DNA of 64,000 nucleotides from Cellulomonas sp. ES6 (GTDB lineage Bacteria > Actinomycetota > Actinomycetes > Actinomycetales > Cellulomonadaceae): the NCBI RefSeq assembly GCF_030053835.1, contig NZ_CP125655.1:2542001-2606000 (forward strand), given 5' to 3'. The notes below the pieces were generated by a model. That model saw nothing but the letters and a program-made list of their open reading frames with translations. It was not told the origin of the DNA and did no database searches. Positions 10,654 through 19,992 of this stretch are shown piece after piece (position 1 is the first letter of the stretch; the number at the start of each line of letters is the position of its first letter). The position numbers and the translations under genes are program-made.

Positions 10654-12237
10654 ATGTCCGCCCCGGCCGCCACCGGCCGTCCCGCCACCCGTCCCGCTGC
10701 CCGCCCCTCGACGGCTGCCCCCGACACCGCGTCCGTCCTGCTGCACCGCGGCCGGCCGGTCCGGCCGTGGGCCGTGCTCGCGGTCCTCATGCTGCCCGTC
10801 CTGCTGATCTCCGTGGACAACACGGTGCTGTCGTTCGCGCTGCCCTCGATCACCGCGGCGCTCGGCGCGTCCGGCTCGCAGCTGCTGTGGATCGTGGACG
10901 CGTACCCGCTCATGCTCGCCGGCCTGCTCGTGCCGATGGGCTCCCTCGGGGACCGCGTCGGCCGGCGCCGGCTGCTGCTCGTCGGGGCGACCGGCTTCGC
11001 GGCGGTGTCCCTGCTCGCGGCGTGGTCGACCTCCCCGCAGATGCTGATCGCGTCGCGGGCGCTGCTCGGCGTGTTCGGCGCGACGCTGATGCCGTCCACG
11101 CTCTCGCTCATCCGGAACGTGTTCCTGGACCGGGCGCAGCGCCGCCTCGCGATCGCGGTGTGGGCGTCCGGGTTCGCCGGCGGGGCGGCTCTGGGACCGG
11201 TCGTCGGCGGTGCGCTGCTGAGCCACTTCTGGTGGGGCTCGGTGTTCCTGCTGAACGTGCCGGTGCTGCTGCTCCTGCTGCCGCTGGCGCTGCTGCTGGT
11301 GCCGGAGTCGAAGGACCCGGCGCCCGGGCCGCTCGACCCGTGGAGCGTCGTGCTGTCGCTCGCCACCATGCTGCCGCTGGTGCACGCGATCATCGCGGTC
11401 GGGGAGCACGGGGTCACGGCGGGCACCGTCGCGGGTGCGGTCGTCGGCCTCGCGGCGGGCGCGGCGTTCGTGCACCGACAGCGCCGGCTCGCGTCGCCCA
11501 TGCTCGACGTCCGCCTGTTCACCCGGCCGGCGTTCTCCGGCGCGGTCGCGGCCAACCTGCTGTCCGTGCTCGGGTTCTCCGGGCTGCTCGTCGTGGTGTC
11601 GCAGTTCCTGCAGCTCGCCGCGGGGCTGAGTCCGATGGACGCCGGGCTGGTGCTGGTGCCGGGTCTCGCGGCGTCCGTGGCCGCCGGGCTCCTGGCGGTG
11701 CGCCTGGTGCGGCACGTGCGCCCGTCGACGCTGATCGGGTCGTCGTTCCTGCTCGCCGCCGCCGGGTACGGCGTGCTGACCCTCGTCGGGGACGTCCCCA
11801 CCCCGGTCACCGTCGGCGTGACCTTCGTGATCATGGGGACCGGCGTCGGGCTCGCGGAGACCCTCACGAACGACCAGATCACGACGGCGGTGCCGCCGGA
11901 GAAGGCCGGGGCGGCGTCCGCGATCTCCGAGACCGCCTACGAGCTCGGCACCACCCTGGGCGTGGCCCTGCTGGGCTCGGTGCTCAACGCGACCTACCGG
12001 GCCCGCGTCGCCGTGCCGGACGGCCTGACCGCGGACCAGGCGCACGCCGCCGGGGAGACGCTCGGCGGCGCGGTCGGCGTGGCGGACGGGCTCGGCCCGG
12101 ACGCGGCCGGTGCCCTGCTGGAGTCCGCCCGGCTGGCGTTCGACGCGGGCACGCAGCACGCCGCCGCCGTCGGGGCGCTCGTGGCGGTCGGCGCCGCAGC
12201 CGTCTCGTTCGTGGCACTGCGCCGCGCGACGGCCTGA
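10654..12237 (+). CDS. DHA2-type MFS multidrug efflux transporter
   Basis: A 527-residue inner-membrane drug:proton antiporter with about 14 hydrophobic helices. The first helix carries the DHA2 motif D1 region (LISVDNTVLSFALPSITAAL). Motif A is GSLGDRVGRRRLLLVG between helices 2 and 3. Motif C-like glycine/proline patterning (GFAGGAALGPVVGGALL) in helix 5 marks an exporter. The N-terminal 40 residues are a Pro/Ala/Thr-rich cytoplasmic lead. It is divergent from a TetR regulator with a shared operator, the standard layout for inducible antiseptic or dye efflux. The ATG at 10654 is preceded by a weak CGAGG site. Confidence 0.93.
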   Translation: MSAPAATGRPATRPAARPSTAAPDTASVLLHRGRPVRPWAVLAVLMLPVLLISVDNTVLSFALPSITAALGASGSQLLWIVDAYPLMLAGLLVPMGSLGDRVGRRRLLLVGATGFAAVSLLAAWSTSPQMLIASRALLGVFGATLMPSTLSLIRNVFLDRAQRRLAIAVWASGFAGGAALGPVVGGALLSHFWWGSVFLLNVPVLLLLLPLALLLVPESKDPAPGPLDPWSVVLSLATMLPLVHAIIAVGEHGVTAGTVAGAVVGLAAGAAFVHRQRRLASPMLDVRLFTRPAFSGAVAANLLSVLGFSGLLVVVSQFLQLAAGLSPMDAGLVLVPGLAASVAAGLLAVRLVRHVRPSTLIGSSFLLAAAGYGVLTLVGDVPTPVTVGVTFVIMGTGVGLAETLTNDQITTAVPPEKAGAASAISETAYELGTTLGVALLGSVLNATYRARVAVPDGLTADQAHAAGETLGGAVGVADGLGPDAAGALLESARLAFDAGTQHAAAVGALVAVGAAAVSFVALRRATA

Positions 12238-12276
12238 CACCGCCCGGCTCCGGGCCCGCCGTCAGCGGTTCCCCGG

Positions 12277-13410
12277 TCAGCCGGGTGCCGCCAGCGCCCT
12301 GTCCAGGAAGCCGACGACGTGCTCGCGCCACCCGGCCGGGTCCGCCGCCAGGGCGCCCGTGTGCGGCGCGCCGTCGACCGTCCACACCTCGACCCGCTCC
12401 GGTGCCGTGGCCGCGAGCCGCCCGGCCACGGACTGCTCGTCCGGCTCGGTGCCCGCGGCGAGCAGCAGCACGGGTGTGCCGTCGGCGCGGCGCACGGACT
12501 CCGCCAGCGTCCGCGGCGGCGCGCCCGGCGTCAGCACGTCCACCAGACCGTAGGTGACCGCGTCGAGCACGCCCTGCGCCCGGCCGGCGAGGCCGTACTC
12601 GTCGGCGAGCCACGTCTTGTCCCCGCGGGTCCGGCCGGTCGCGCCCTCGGCGACCACCGCGCGGATCCGCGCGTCCTCGCCGGCGGCGCCGAGTGACTCC
12701 TCCCCGCCCATCGACAGGCCGACGACGCCGATGCGGCCGGGGTCGACGTCGGGCCGGTGCACCAGCAGGTCCACGGCGGCGCGGATGTCGAGCTCGCCGG
12801 ACCACCCCAGGTCCATGCCCCGGCCTCCGCTGGCGCCGTGCCCGCGGGCGTCCGTCGCCAGCACGCCGTAGCCGGCGGCGTGCAGCGCCTGCGCGTGCGC
12901 GACGACGGCGGCGCTGGTCGACCCGGAGCCGTGCCGCAGGACGACCGCCGCGCCGCTGGTGGACGGCAGGTACCAGCCCGCCAGCACCACGCCGTCCGCC
13001 GCGGTCATCGTCACGGTCTCGGCCTCTCGCGGTGGGCGCTGCGCCGCCGGGTGGGGCGGGTGGGTGGCCGCGAGCGCCACGGCCAGGCACCCGGCCGCCG
13101 CGAGCAGCCCGACCAGCCACAGCGGGGCGGCCACCAGCGCCCACCGGCCCAGCGCGCGCCGCAGGGCGAGGACGCCCGTCACCAGGCAGGCGACGCCGGC
13201 GACCGCAGCGGTGGCCGTCAGCAGGACCGCCGCCACCCCGGCGTCGAGCCGCGGCACCCCCAGGCCGGCGGCCGCGGCGAGCAGCAGCCCGGCGCCGGCC
13301 GTCGCCGCGGTGAACGCCGGCAGCGGGCGCGCGGGCCGGGCGCGGGTCCTGGCGGGCGCCGGCGCGGGGCTCCGGTGCGCGGCGCCGACCGGACGTGGCT
13401 CGGTGGACAC
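12277..13410 (-). CDS. Membrane-anchored alpha/beta hydrolase
   Basis: A 377-residue protein. The N-terminal third carries four hydrophobic helices (about residues 35-130), then the hydrolase fold follows. The nucleophile elbow is GLSMGG with S233; an RHGSGS oxyanion-type loop lies near residue 160, and the likely catalytic histidine is in APHTGAL near the end, with an aspartate before it in GTEPDEQS. It resembles the family of membrane-attached serine hydrolases or dienelactone-hydrolase-like lipases; the substrate is unknown. The GTG at 13410 follows a GGGGGG run and removes an arginine/proline-rich unlikely extension. It lies 284 bases downstream of the Fe-S reductase gene on the same strand. 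Confidence 0.85.
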   Translation of the reverse strand: MSTEPRPVGAAHRSPAPAPARTRARPARPLPAFTAATAGAGLLLAAAAGLGVPRLDAGVAAVLLTATAAVAGVACLVTGVLALRRALGRWALVAAPLWLVGLLAAAGCLAVALAATHPPHPAAQRPPREAETVTMTAADGVVLAGWYLPSTSGAAVVLRHGSGSTSAAVVAHAQALHAAGYGVLATDARGHGASGGRGMDLGWSGELDIRAAVDLLVHRPDVDPGRIGVVGLSMGGEESLGAAGEDARIRAVVAEGATGRTRGDKTWLADEYGLAGRAQGVLDAVTYGLVDVLTPGAPPRTLAESVRRADGTPVLLLAAGTEPDEQSVAGRLAATAPERVEVWTVDGAPHTGALAADPAGWREHVVGFLDRALAAPG

Positions 13411-13694
13411 GGACCCCCCGTCGCGGTGCCGGGGCCGGCGTGCGGTGGCCGGCGCGGACGGGCGGGGTGGCGCGCGCCCGTCGCCGCCACCCTCCCGTGG
13501 CGGCACGCCGCCCGGCAGAGTCCTTCGTCCGTGCCCGAGAAGGCCGTCCGTGCCCTGACCCGCCGCGGGCCCCGCCCCTGCCGCGCTCCACCGGGCCAGG
13601 CCGGGCCCGTTCGGAGGCTCCCAACGGCGAGGGAGGGGTGCGCGCGGGATCGGAGGTCACCGCGGACACCTCCGACGGCGCGCCGGGGTCTCCG

Positions 13695-16037
13695 TCAGCG
13701 TTCGGAGCCTCCGACGGCGCCGGCGCGGACGCGGTCGAGCAGCAGCAGGGCGATGTCGGTGACCTCCGGGACGCCGACCGCCGCGCGGTCGAGCGGCGCA
13801 CCGCTCGCCGCGCCGACGCTCGCGGAGGCCCCGGACGCGGCCGGGCCGGTGGCCGCCGAGCCGGTGGCTGCCGGGCCGCTCGCCGCCGGGGCGGTCGCCG
13901 CCGCCACCCCGTCGGTCAGCATCACCGTGCAGTACGGGCACGCCGTCGCGATGACGTCCGCGCCGGTGGCGACGGCCTCGGCGGCGCGGGCCGTGCCGAT
14001 GCGGGTACCGATCGACTCCTCCATCCACATGCGCGCCCCGCCGGCGCCGCAGCAGAACGAGCGCTCACGCGTCCGGGGCATCTCGACGGCCTCGACGCCC
14101 GGCAGTGCGGCGAGCAGCTCGCGCGGCGGCTCGTAGACGTCGTTGTGCCGGCCGAGGTAGCAGGGGTCGTGGTAGGTCACGCGCTGCGGGCCGTCGCCCG
14201 GGTCGACGGGCGTCAGGCGGCCCTCGGCGACGAGCCGGTCGAGCAGCTCGGTGTGGTGCACGACGTCGTAGTGCCCGCCGAGCTGCGGGTACTCCCGGGA
14301 CAGGGTGTTGAAGCAGTGGGCGCAGGTGACGACGACCGTGCGGGCGCCGGCGGCGCCGAGCGTCTCGACGTTCGAGGCGGCGAGCATCTGGTAGAGCACC
14401 TCGTTGCCGGCGCGGCGGGCGGGGTCGCCGGTGCAGCCCTCGCCGTCGCCGAGCACGGCGAACGTCACGCCGGCGGTGTGGAGCAGCTCGGCCACGGCGC
14501 GGGTGGTGCGCCTGGCCTTCTCCTCGTACGCGCCGGCGCAGCCGACCCAGAACAGGTAGTCGACGTCCGCGGCGGACCCGACGTCGGCGCCGACCACGGG
14601 GACGTCGAACGGCAGGTTCTTCGCCCAGTCGAGCCGCTGGCGCGCGGGCAGCCCCCACGGGTTGCCCCGGCGCTCCATCTTCGTGAACGTCCCGCCGAGC
14701 TCGGCGGGGAACGCCGACTCCATGAGCGTCTGGTAGCGGCGGATGTCGACGATCGTGTCGACGTGCTCGATGTCGACCGGGCACTGCTGGACGCACGCGC
14801 CGCAGGTGGTGCACGCCCACAGGGCGTCGGCGTCGATGACGCCCGACGCGACGAGGTCGACGTCGACGTGCCCGGGCTCGACGTCGGCGCCGGCGCGGGC
14901 GGCACGCAGGTACGGGGCGGTGGCGGCGGCGTGGTCGCGCAGCGCGAGCGTCAGGAGCTTGGGGGACAGCGGCTTGCCGGTCGCCCACGCGGGGCACTGC
15001 TCCTGGCAGCGGCCGCACTCGGTGCAGGTCGTGACGTCGAGGAGCTGTTTCCAGGTGAGGTCCTCGACGGCGCGCGCGCCGAGGCGGGCGTCGTCCGGCA
15101 GGTCCTCGAGGGCGGCGACGTCGAGCTCCCGCCCGTCGACACGGACCGGCTGGAGCGGGCCGAGCGCGACGTCGCCGTCGGCGGAGCGCCGCGCGTAGAC
15201 GTTCACCACGGCGAGGAACCGGTGCCACGCGACGCCCATCGTGGGCTGGAGGCCGACCACGACGAACCACGCCATCGACACGAGGATCTTGACGGTCGCG
15301 CACACCACGACGGCGGACTCGAGCGCCCCGGTCGACGCCCCGGCCCACAGGTCGCCGATCCACGCGGTCGTCGGGAAGTGCCACGCGCTCGCCGGGGACG
15401 ACCCGTCGCGGGCGGCCAGCTCGTGCTCGAGGCCGCGCAGCAGCAGCACGGCCAGCACGACCAGCAGCACCGTGGCCTCGACCACGGCGGCCTGCCCGGT
15501 GTGGGAGCCGAAGAACCGGGACCGCCGCGCGGGCTCGGTGGGTGCGGGCCCGCTGCCGTCGCCGACGCCCGCCCCGGCGGCCGCGACGGCCCGCGCGGGC
15601 GTCGCCGGGGCGCCGCGCGGCGTGGTGCGGACGCGGACGGCGACCAGGGCGAGGATCCCCGCGAGCGACAGCCACGCGATGCCCTCGGTGAGCCACGACC
15701 AGGGCGCGAACCCGCCGAGCACCGGCAGCACGAAGCCCGGGTCCACCACCTGCACGTACCCGGTGACGAGCGTGAGGAACAGGACCGGGAACGACACCAT
15801 CACCGACCAGTGGGCGACGCGCACCACCGGTCGGTGCTGGAACCGCCCGTGGCCGATCATCTCCCGCACGACCAGCCAGGTCCGCCGCCCGGCGGGACGC
15901 AGCCTCCCCGGCGCGGGGCGGCCCGAGCGGATCGTGCGCGTGAGCCGGACGGCGCCGCGGGCGAAGACCGCGACGCCCAGGACGGTGGCCGCGAGCACCA
16001 CGACGAGGCAGGTCACCCGGAGCGCGTCCACGCGCAC
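13695..16037 (-). CDS. EtfD-like membrane (Fe-S) reductase with CCG domains
   Basis: A 780-residue membrane protein that probably passes electrons from the electron transfer flavoprotein to menaquinone. The N-terminal 300 residues hold about five membrane helices of NarI/HdrE type. Two 4Fe-4S motifs follow: [12 protein letters not shown] from C338 and [12 protein letters not shown] from C409. Then come two CCG-type domains, including [13 protein letters not shown] and the late motif [12 protein letters not shown]. This architecture matches mycobacterial Rv0338c (EtfD), needed for beta-oxidation, and other HdrD-like reductases. No etfAB genes lie nearby. The last 70 residues are an unusual Ala/Thr/Ser/Gly repeat followed by a conserved end. 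The GTG at 16037 begins just before the first helix. Confidence 0.85.
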   Translation of the reverse strand: MRVDALRVTCLVVVLAATVLGVAVFARGAVRLTRTIRSGRPAPGRLRPAGRRTWLVVREMIGHGRFQHRPVVRVAHWSVMVSFPVLFLTLVTGYVQVVDPGFVLPVLGGFAPWSWLTEGIAWLSLAGILALVAVRVRTTPRGAPATPARAVAAAGAGVGDGSGPAPTEPARRSRFFGSHTGQAAVVEATVLLVVLAVLLLRGLEHELAARDGSSPASAWHFPTTAWIGDLWAGASTGALESAVVVCATVKILVSMAWFVVVGLQPTMGVAWHRFLAVVNVYARRSADGDVALGPLQPVRVDGRELDVAALEDLPDDARLGARAVEDLTWKQLLDVTTCTECGRCQEQCPAWATGKPLSPKLLTLALRDHAAATAPYLRAARAGADVEPGHVDVDLVASGVIDADALWACTTCGACVQQCPVDIEHVDTIVDIRRYQTLMESAFPAELGGTFTKMERRGNPWGLPARQRLDWAKNLPFDVPVVGADVGSAADVDYLFWVGCAGAYEEKARRTTRAVAELLHTAGVTFAVLGDGEGCTGDPARRAGNEVLYQMLAASNVETLGAAGARTVVVTCAHCFNTLSREYPQLGGHYDVVHHTELLDRLVAEGRLTPVDPGDGPQRVTYHDPCYLGRHNDVYEPPRELLAALPGVEAVEMPRTRERSFCCGAGGARMWMEESIGTRIGTARAAEAVATGADVIATACPYCTVMLTDGVAAATAPAASGPAATGSAATGPAASGASASVGAASGAPLDRAAVGVPEVTDIALLLLDRVRAGAVGGSER

Positions 16038-16321
16038 ACGCTAGCCGCCCGCCGTCGCGACGCTCCCGGACCCGAGGTCCCCCGGGAGTGTGGCGTCCTG
16101 CACATCCAGGGCGGTGCGTGGTGACCGCTTGATACAGTTGTGGCAATCCCTCGACCTCGGTCGGCGCCCGCGCCCTTGCGTGCGTGGCGTCGCCGTGCGT
16201 CCCTGTACCTGCCCGCTGACAACACCACACGACCGCCGACCGCCGTCCGTGCCGCCCCGGCGCGGGCCACGACGGCGCCACCGACCGACCGACCACCCGC
16301 CCACGACAGGACGGAGCGGAC
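16038..16321. promoter_or_regulatory. Divergent promoter region and mrp leader
   Basis: The 284 bases between the Fe-S reductase and mrpA contain no gene. A plausible plus-strand -10 hexamer TACAGT lies at 16133-16138 within TTGATACAGTTG, which would give a 5' leader of about 180 bases before mrpA. No clear -35 hexamer or known riboswitch fold is visible in the leader. Confidence 0.45.
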
Positions 16322-19300
16322 GTGCTGCAGCTCCTCGCGGTGCACCTGCTGGCTGCCCTGGTCGCCCCTGCCCTGGTGGCGTGGATCGGCCGCAAGGCGT
16401 TCTGGGTGCTCGCGCTCGCGCCCGCCTCGGTGACCGTGTGGGCGCTGACCCTGACCGGCGAGGTGGTGGACGGTCGCGGTCCCACGCAGCGGGTCGAGTG
16501 GATCCCCGGGCTGGGGCTGGAGCTGTCGTTCCGTCTCGACACGCTGTCGTGGCTGATGACGCTGCTGGTCGGCGGCGTCGGGGCGGTCGTGCTGATCTAC
16601 TGCTCGGCCTACTTCAAGGAGCACGCCAGCGGGCTCGGGCGGTTCGGCGGCGTGCTGGTGGCGTTCGCCGGCGCGATGTTCGGCCTCGTCACGGCCGACG
16701 ACACGCTGCTGCTGTTCGTGTTCTGGGAGCTGACCACGGTCTTCTCCTACCTGCTCATCGGGCACTACCACGAGCGCAAGGCCAGCCGGCGCGCCGCCAT
16801 GCAGGCCATCGTCGTCACGACGGCCGGCGGCCTGACGATGCTGGTCGGCGTCGTGCTGCTCGGCGAGGCGGCCGGCACGTACCGCCTGTCGGAGATCCTC
16901 GCCGACCCGCCGCACGGCGCCATGGTCACGGCCGGCGTGGTGTGCCTGCTGGTCGGTGCCGCGAGCAAGTCCGCCCTGATCCCCCTGCACTTCTGGCTGC
17001 CCGCCGCGATGGCCGCGCCGACGCCGGTCAGCGCGTACCTGCACGCGGCGGCGATGGTGAAGGCCGGCGTGTACCTGGTCGCCCGGTTCGCGCCGGCGTA
17101 CTCCGAGCTGAGCGCCTGGCGGTGGCTGGTGGTCGTGCTCGGCGGCGGGACGCTGCTGCTCGGCGGCTACCGCGCCCTGCGCCAGCACGACCTCAAGCTC
17201 ATCCTGGCGTTCGGCACCGTGAGCCAGCTCGGCCTCATCATCCTGCTCATCGGCTTCGGCACCCGGGCGACCGCCCTGGCGGGGCTCGCGATGATCGGGG
17301 CGCACGCCATGTTCAAGGCGGCGCTGTTCCTCGTGGTCGGCGTGGTGGACGCCGCGACCGGCACCCGCGACCTGCGGCGGCTGTCGGGGGTGGGACGGGC
17401 GCTCCCGATCACCGCCACGGCCGGCGCCCTGGCCACCCTGTCGATGATCGGCGCCCCGCCGTTCGCCGGCTACGTCGCCAAGGAGGCCGCCCTCGAGGCG
17501 CTCGGCCACGACGGCGACCCGCTCGGGCCGGCGGTCCTGGTGCTCGTCGCGGTGGGTTCCGCGCTGACCGTCGCGTACGGCATCCGGCTGTGGTGGGGAG
17601 CGTTCTGGTCCAAGCCGGTGCTGTCCCCGGCCGCGGTCCGCGAGCTCGCGGCGGCCAAGGACGCGACGGCCAAGGAGCCGGTGCCGCGCGAGTCCCCGGA
17701 GCCCGGTCCGGAGGACGACCGCGCCGAGCCCGCCCCCGTCGGGCGCCCGTCCCTGCTGCTGGTGTGGCCGGCGATGGTGCTGGCCGTGCTCGGCCTCGCG
17801 GTCGCGCTGCTGCCCGGCCTCGGGGAGCAGCTCCTCGCGCCGCAGGCGGACGCCTACCCGGTGGGCGAGGCCGGCCACCTCCTGCTGTGGGGCGGCCTGA
17901 CGCCGACGCTCGCCATCACCGTCGCCGTGCTGGCGGCCGGTGTGCTGCTGTTCGTCGTGCGCGGCCCCGTCGAGCAGGCGCAGGCCGCGGTGCCGCACGT
18001 GCCGGAGGCCGACCGGGTCTACCGCAAGTTCATGCGCCGCCTGGACGACGTGGCGGCGGACGTCACCGCCGTGACCCAGCGCGGCTCCCTGCCGGTGTAC
18101 CTGGGCGGGATCCTCGTGGTGTTCGTGGTCGCCGTGGGCGTCCCGCTGCTGACGTACACGCGGCTCCCCGCCGAGACCCGGCCGTGGGACCGCCCGGCGC
18201 AGGCCGTCGTCGGGGCGTTCGTGGCCGTGGCGGCGGTGCTCGTCGCGCGCGCCCGCCGGCGCCTGAAGGCCGTGATCCTCATGGGCGTCTCGGGCTACGG
18301 GGTCGCGGCCCTGTTCCTGCTGCACGGCGCACCGGACCTCGCCCTCACGCAGGTGCTCGTCGAGACCGTCACCCTCGTGGTGTTCGTGCTGGTGATGCGC
18401 CGGCTGCCGCCGTACTTCTCGGACCGCCCGCTGGTGGGCTCGCGCTGGGTGCGGCTCGCGATCGCGCTGTCCGTGGGGCTCACGGTCGGCGGCCTGGCCC
18501 TCGTCGTGCCGGGCGCCCGCGTGCACCCGCCCGTGTCGGTGGACTTCGCCGAGGAGGCCTACGCGTACGGCGGCGGCAAGAACATCGTCAACGTCACGCT
18601 CGTGGACATCCGCGCCTGGGACACCATGGGCGAGATCTCGGTCGTCCTGGTGGCCGCGACCGGCGTCGCCTCCCTGGTGTTCCTCCGGCGGCGCTCCGGC
18701 GCGATCTTCCGGGCCGGCGAGGCGCCCGAGCAGCGCCAGGTCTGGGGCGGCGGCGACGACCCGCTCGCCGTGGTGCGCCGGCCGGTCGAGGCCCGCAGCG
18801 CGTACCAGCCGCGCGAGTGGCTGCGCGCCGGGCGGACCCTCGCCCCGCGGCGCCGGTCCGTGGTGTTCGAGGTCGTGGTCCGGCTGCTGTTCCACACGAT
18901 GATCGTGTACTCGCTGTACCTGCTGTTCTCCGGCCACAACGCGCCCGGCGGCGGGTTCGCGGCGGGCCTCGTGACCGGCATCGCGCTGATCGTCCGGTAC
19001 CTGGCCGGGGGACGGTACGAGCTCGGCGAGGCGGCGCCCGTGCAGCCGGGCCTGCTGCTGGGCAGCGGGCTGTTCCTGTCCGCCGGCGTCGGGCTCGGCG
19101 CGCTGGTGTTCGGCGGCACGGTGCTGCAGTCCTGGATCCTCGAGGCGGACCTGCCGCTGCTCGGCCACGTGAAGCTCGTGACGTCCCTGTTCTTCGACGT
19201 CGGCGTGTACCTCGTGGTGGTCGGGCTGGTGCTCGACATCCTGCGCTCGCTCGGGGCGGAGATCGACCGGCAGGCCGAGGCCGAGGGCGACGCCGAGCCG

Positions 19301-19474
19301 GTCGGCGGGGACGCCGAGCCGGGCGAGGAGATCCGTGTGGACGCCGCCGCGGCGGGCCTCGTGGGCCATGCCGCCGCGCACGGCCCGGACGGCACGGGCG
19401 GACCCGGCGGACCCGGCGGCCCCGGCGGACCCGGCGGCCCCGCCGCACCGACGACGTCCGGGGGGTCGCGATGA
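16322..19474 (+). CDS. mrpA: Na+/H+ antiporter subunit A, MrpA-MrpB fusion
   Basis: Largest subunit of the multisubunit Na+(K+)/H+ antiporter in the cytoplasmic membrane. At 1050 residues it contains the NuoL-like antiporter module (FYSYLLIGHYHERKAS region, then LIPLHFWLPAAMAAPTPVSA near 220-240), the extra MrpA helices with a DUF4040-like section, and a C-terminal MrpB domain (LYLLFSGHNAPGGGFAAGL near 865). This fused A+B form is common in actinobacteria. Residues from about 1025 form a collagen-like Gly-Gly-Pro tail. The start is GTG; the TGA stop overlaps the ATG of mrpC by four bases, indicating translational coupling. Confidence 0.95.
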   Translation: MLQLLAVHLLAALVAPALVAWIGRKAFWVLALAPASVTVWALTLTGEVVDGRGPTQRVEWIPGLGLELSFRLDTLSWLMTLLVGGVGAVVLIYCSAYFKEHASGLGRFGGVLVAFAGAMFGLVTADDTLLLFVFWELTTVFSYLLIGHYHERKASRRAAMQAIVVTTAGGLTMLVGVVLLGEAAGTYRLSEILADPPHGAMVTAGVVCLLVGAASKSALIPLHFWLPAAMAAPTPVSAYLHAAAMVKAGVYLVARFAPAYSELSAWRWLVVVLGGGTLLLGGYRALRQHDLKLILAFGTVSQLGLIILLIGFGTRATALAGLAMIGAHAMFKAALFLVVGVVDAATGTRDLRRLSGVGRALPITATAGALATLSMIGAPPFAGYVAKEAALEALGHDGDPLGPAVLVLVAVGSALTVAYGIRLWWGAFWSKPVLSPAAVRELAAAKDATAKEPVPRESPEPGPEDDRAEPAPVGRPSLLLVWPAMVLAVLGLAVALLPGLGEQLLAPQADAYPVGEAGHLLLWGGLTPTLAITVAVLAAGVLLFVVRGPVEQAQAAVPHVPEADRVYRKFMRRLDDVAADVTAVTQRGSLPVYLGGILVVFVVAVGVPLLTYTRLPAETRPWDRPAQAVVGAFVAVAAVLVARARRRLKAVILMGVSGYGVAALFLLHGAPDLALTQVLVETVTLVVFVLVMRRLPPYFSDRPLVGSRWVRLAIALSVGLTVGGLALVVPGARVHPPVSVDFAEEAYAYGGGKNIVNVTLVDIRAWDTMGEISVVLVAATGVASLVFLRRRSGAIFRAGEAPEQRQVWGGGDDPLAVVRRPVEARSAYQPREWLRAGRTLAPRRRSVVFEVVVRLLFHTMIVYSLYLLFSGHNAPGGGFAAGLVTGIALIVRYLAGGRYELGEAAPVQPGLLLGSGLFLSAGVGLGALVFGGTVLQSWILEADLPLLGHVKLVTSLFFDVGVYLVVVGLVLDILRSLGAEIDRQAEAEGDAEPVGGDAEPGEEIRVDAAAAGLVGHAAAHGPDGTGGPGGPGGPGGPGGPAAPTTSGGSR
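19397..19442 (+). repeat. GC-rich triplet repeat coding a (Gly-Gly-Pro)n tail
   Basis: Near-identical 9-base units (GGCGGACCC and GGCGGCCCC) alternate five to six times at the 3' end of mrpA, encoding GGPGGPGGPGGPGGP. The array is likely to vary in length between strains through slippage. The tail is cytoplasmic or extracellular depending on the final helix and is not part of the conserved MrpB domain. Confidence 0.85.
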
Positions 19475-19992
19475 TCGACATGAGCCCGAACCTCGCGCTG
19501 GTCGCGGTGATCGTCGTGCTGGTGACCGCCGGCGTCTACCTGCTGCTCGAGCGCAGCCTGTCCCGCGTCCTCATCGGCATCATCCTCATCGGCAACGGCG
19601 CGAACCTGCTGTTCCTGGTGGCCGGCGGGGCCGCGGGCCGCCCGCCGATCGTGGGCCTGGAGCCGGAGGGCCGCATGAGCGACCCGCTGCCGCAGGCCAT
19701 GGTGCTGACCGCGATCGTCATCACGCTGGGCATGACGGCGTTCCTGCTCGCGATGGCGTACCGGTCGTGGCAGCTGCACCGGCACGACGAGGTGCAGGAC
19801 GACGTCGAGGACCGCCGCATCGCGCGGCTCGCGGCACGGGACGAGCGCGCGTTCGAGGACGCCGACACGGAGGACACCATCACGTCGCTCGACGAGGAGG
19901 CCGCGGAGACCCGCGACGAGACCGACGAGGGCGGTCCGGTGCCCGCGGGCACCGGCGCCGAGCCGGCCACCGGTCAGCGGGAGGGCGCGTGA
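19471..19992 (+). CDS. mrpC: Na+/H+ antiporter subunit C
   Basis: NuoK-like subunit of the Mrp complex. Three membrane helices occupy residues 8-28, 34-54 and 75-100, with the conserved core LSRVLIGIILIGNGANLLFL and DPLPQAMVLTAIVI. At 173 residues it is longer than the usual 110-125 because of a highly acidic hydrophilic C-terminal tail (about residues 105-173). The ATG overlaps the mrpA stop (ATGA) and its own stop overlaps the GTG of mrpD, so stoichiometric synthesis is likely. Confidence 0.94.
   Translation: MIDMSPNLALVAVIVVLVTAGVYLLLERSLSRVLIGIILIGNGANLLFLVAGGAAGRPPIVGLEPEGRMSDPLPQAMVLTAIVITLGMTAFLLAMAYRSWQLHRHDEVQDDVEDRRIARLAARDERAFEDADTEDTITSLDEEAAETRDETDEGGPVPAGTGAEPATGQREGA

Noticed and set aside
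16013..19381. Very long antisense frame opposite mrpA
   Set aside because: Composition is His/Gln/Arg-rich and matches the complement of membrane-helix codons; no motifs. Shadow of mrpA.
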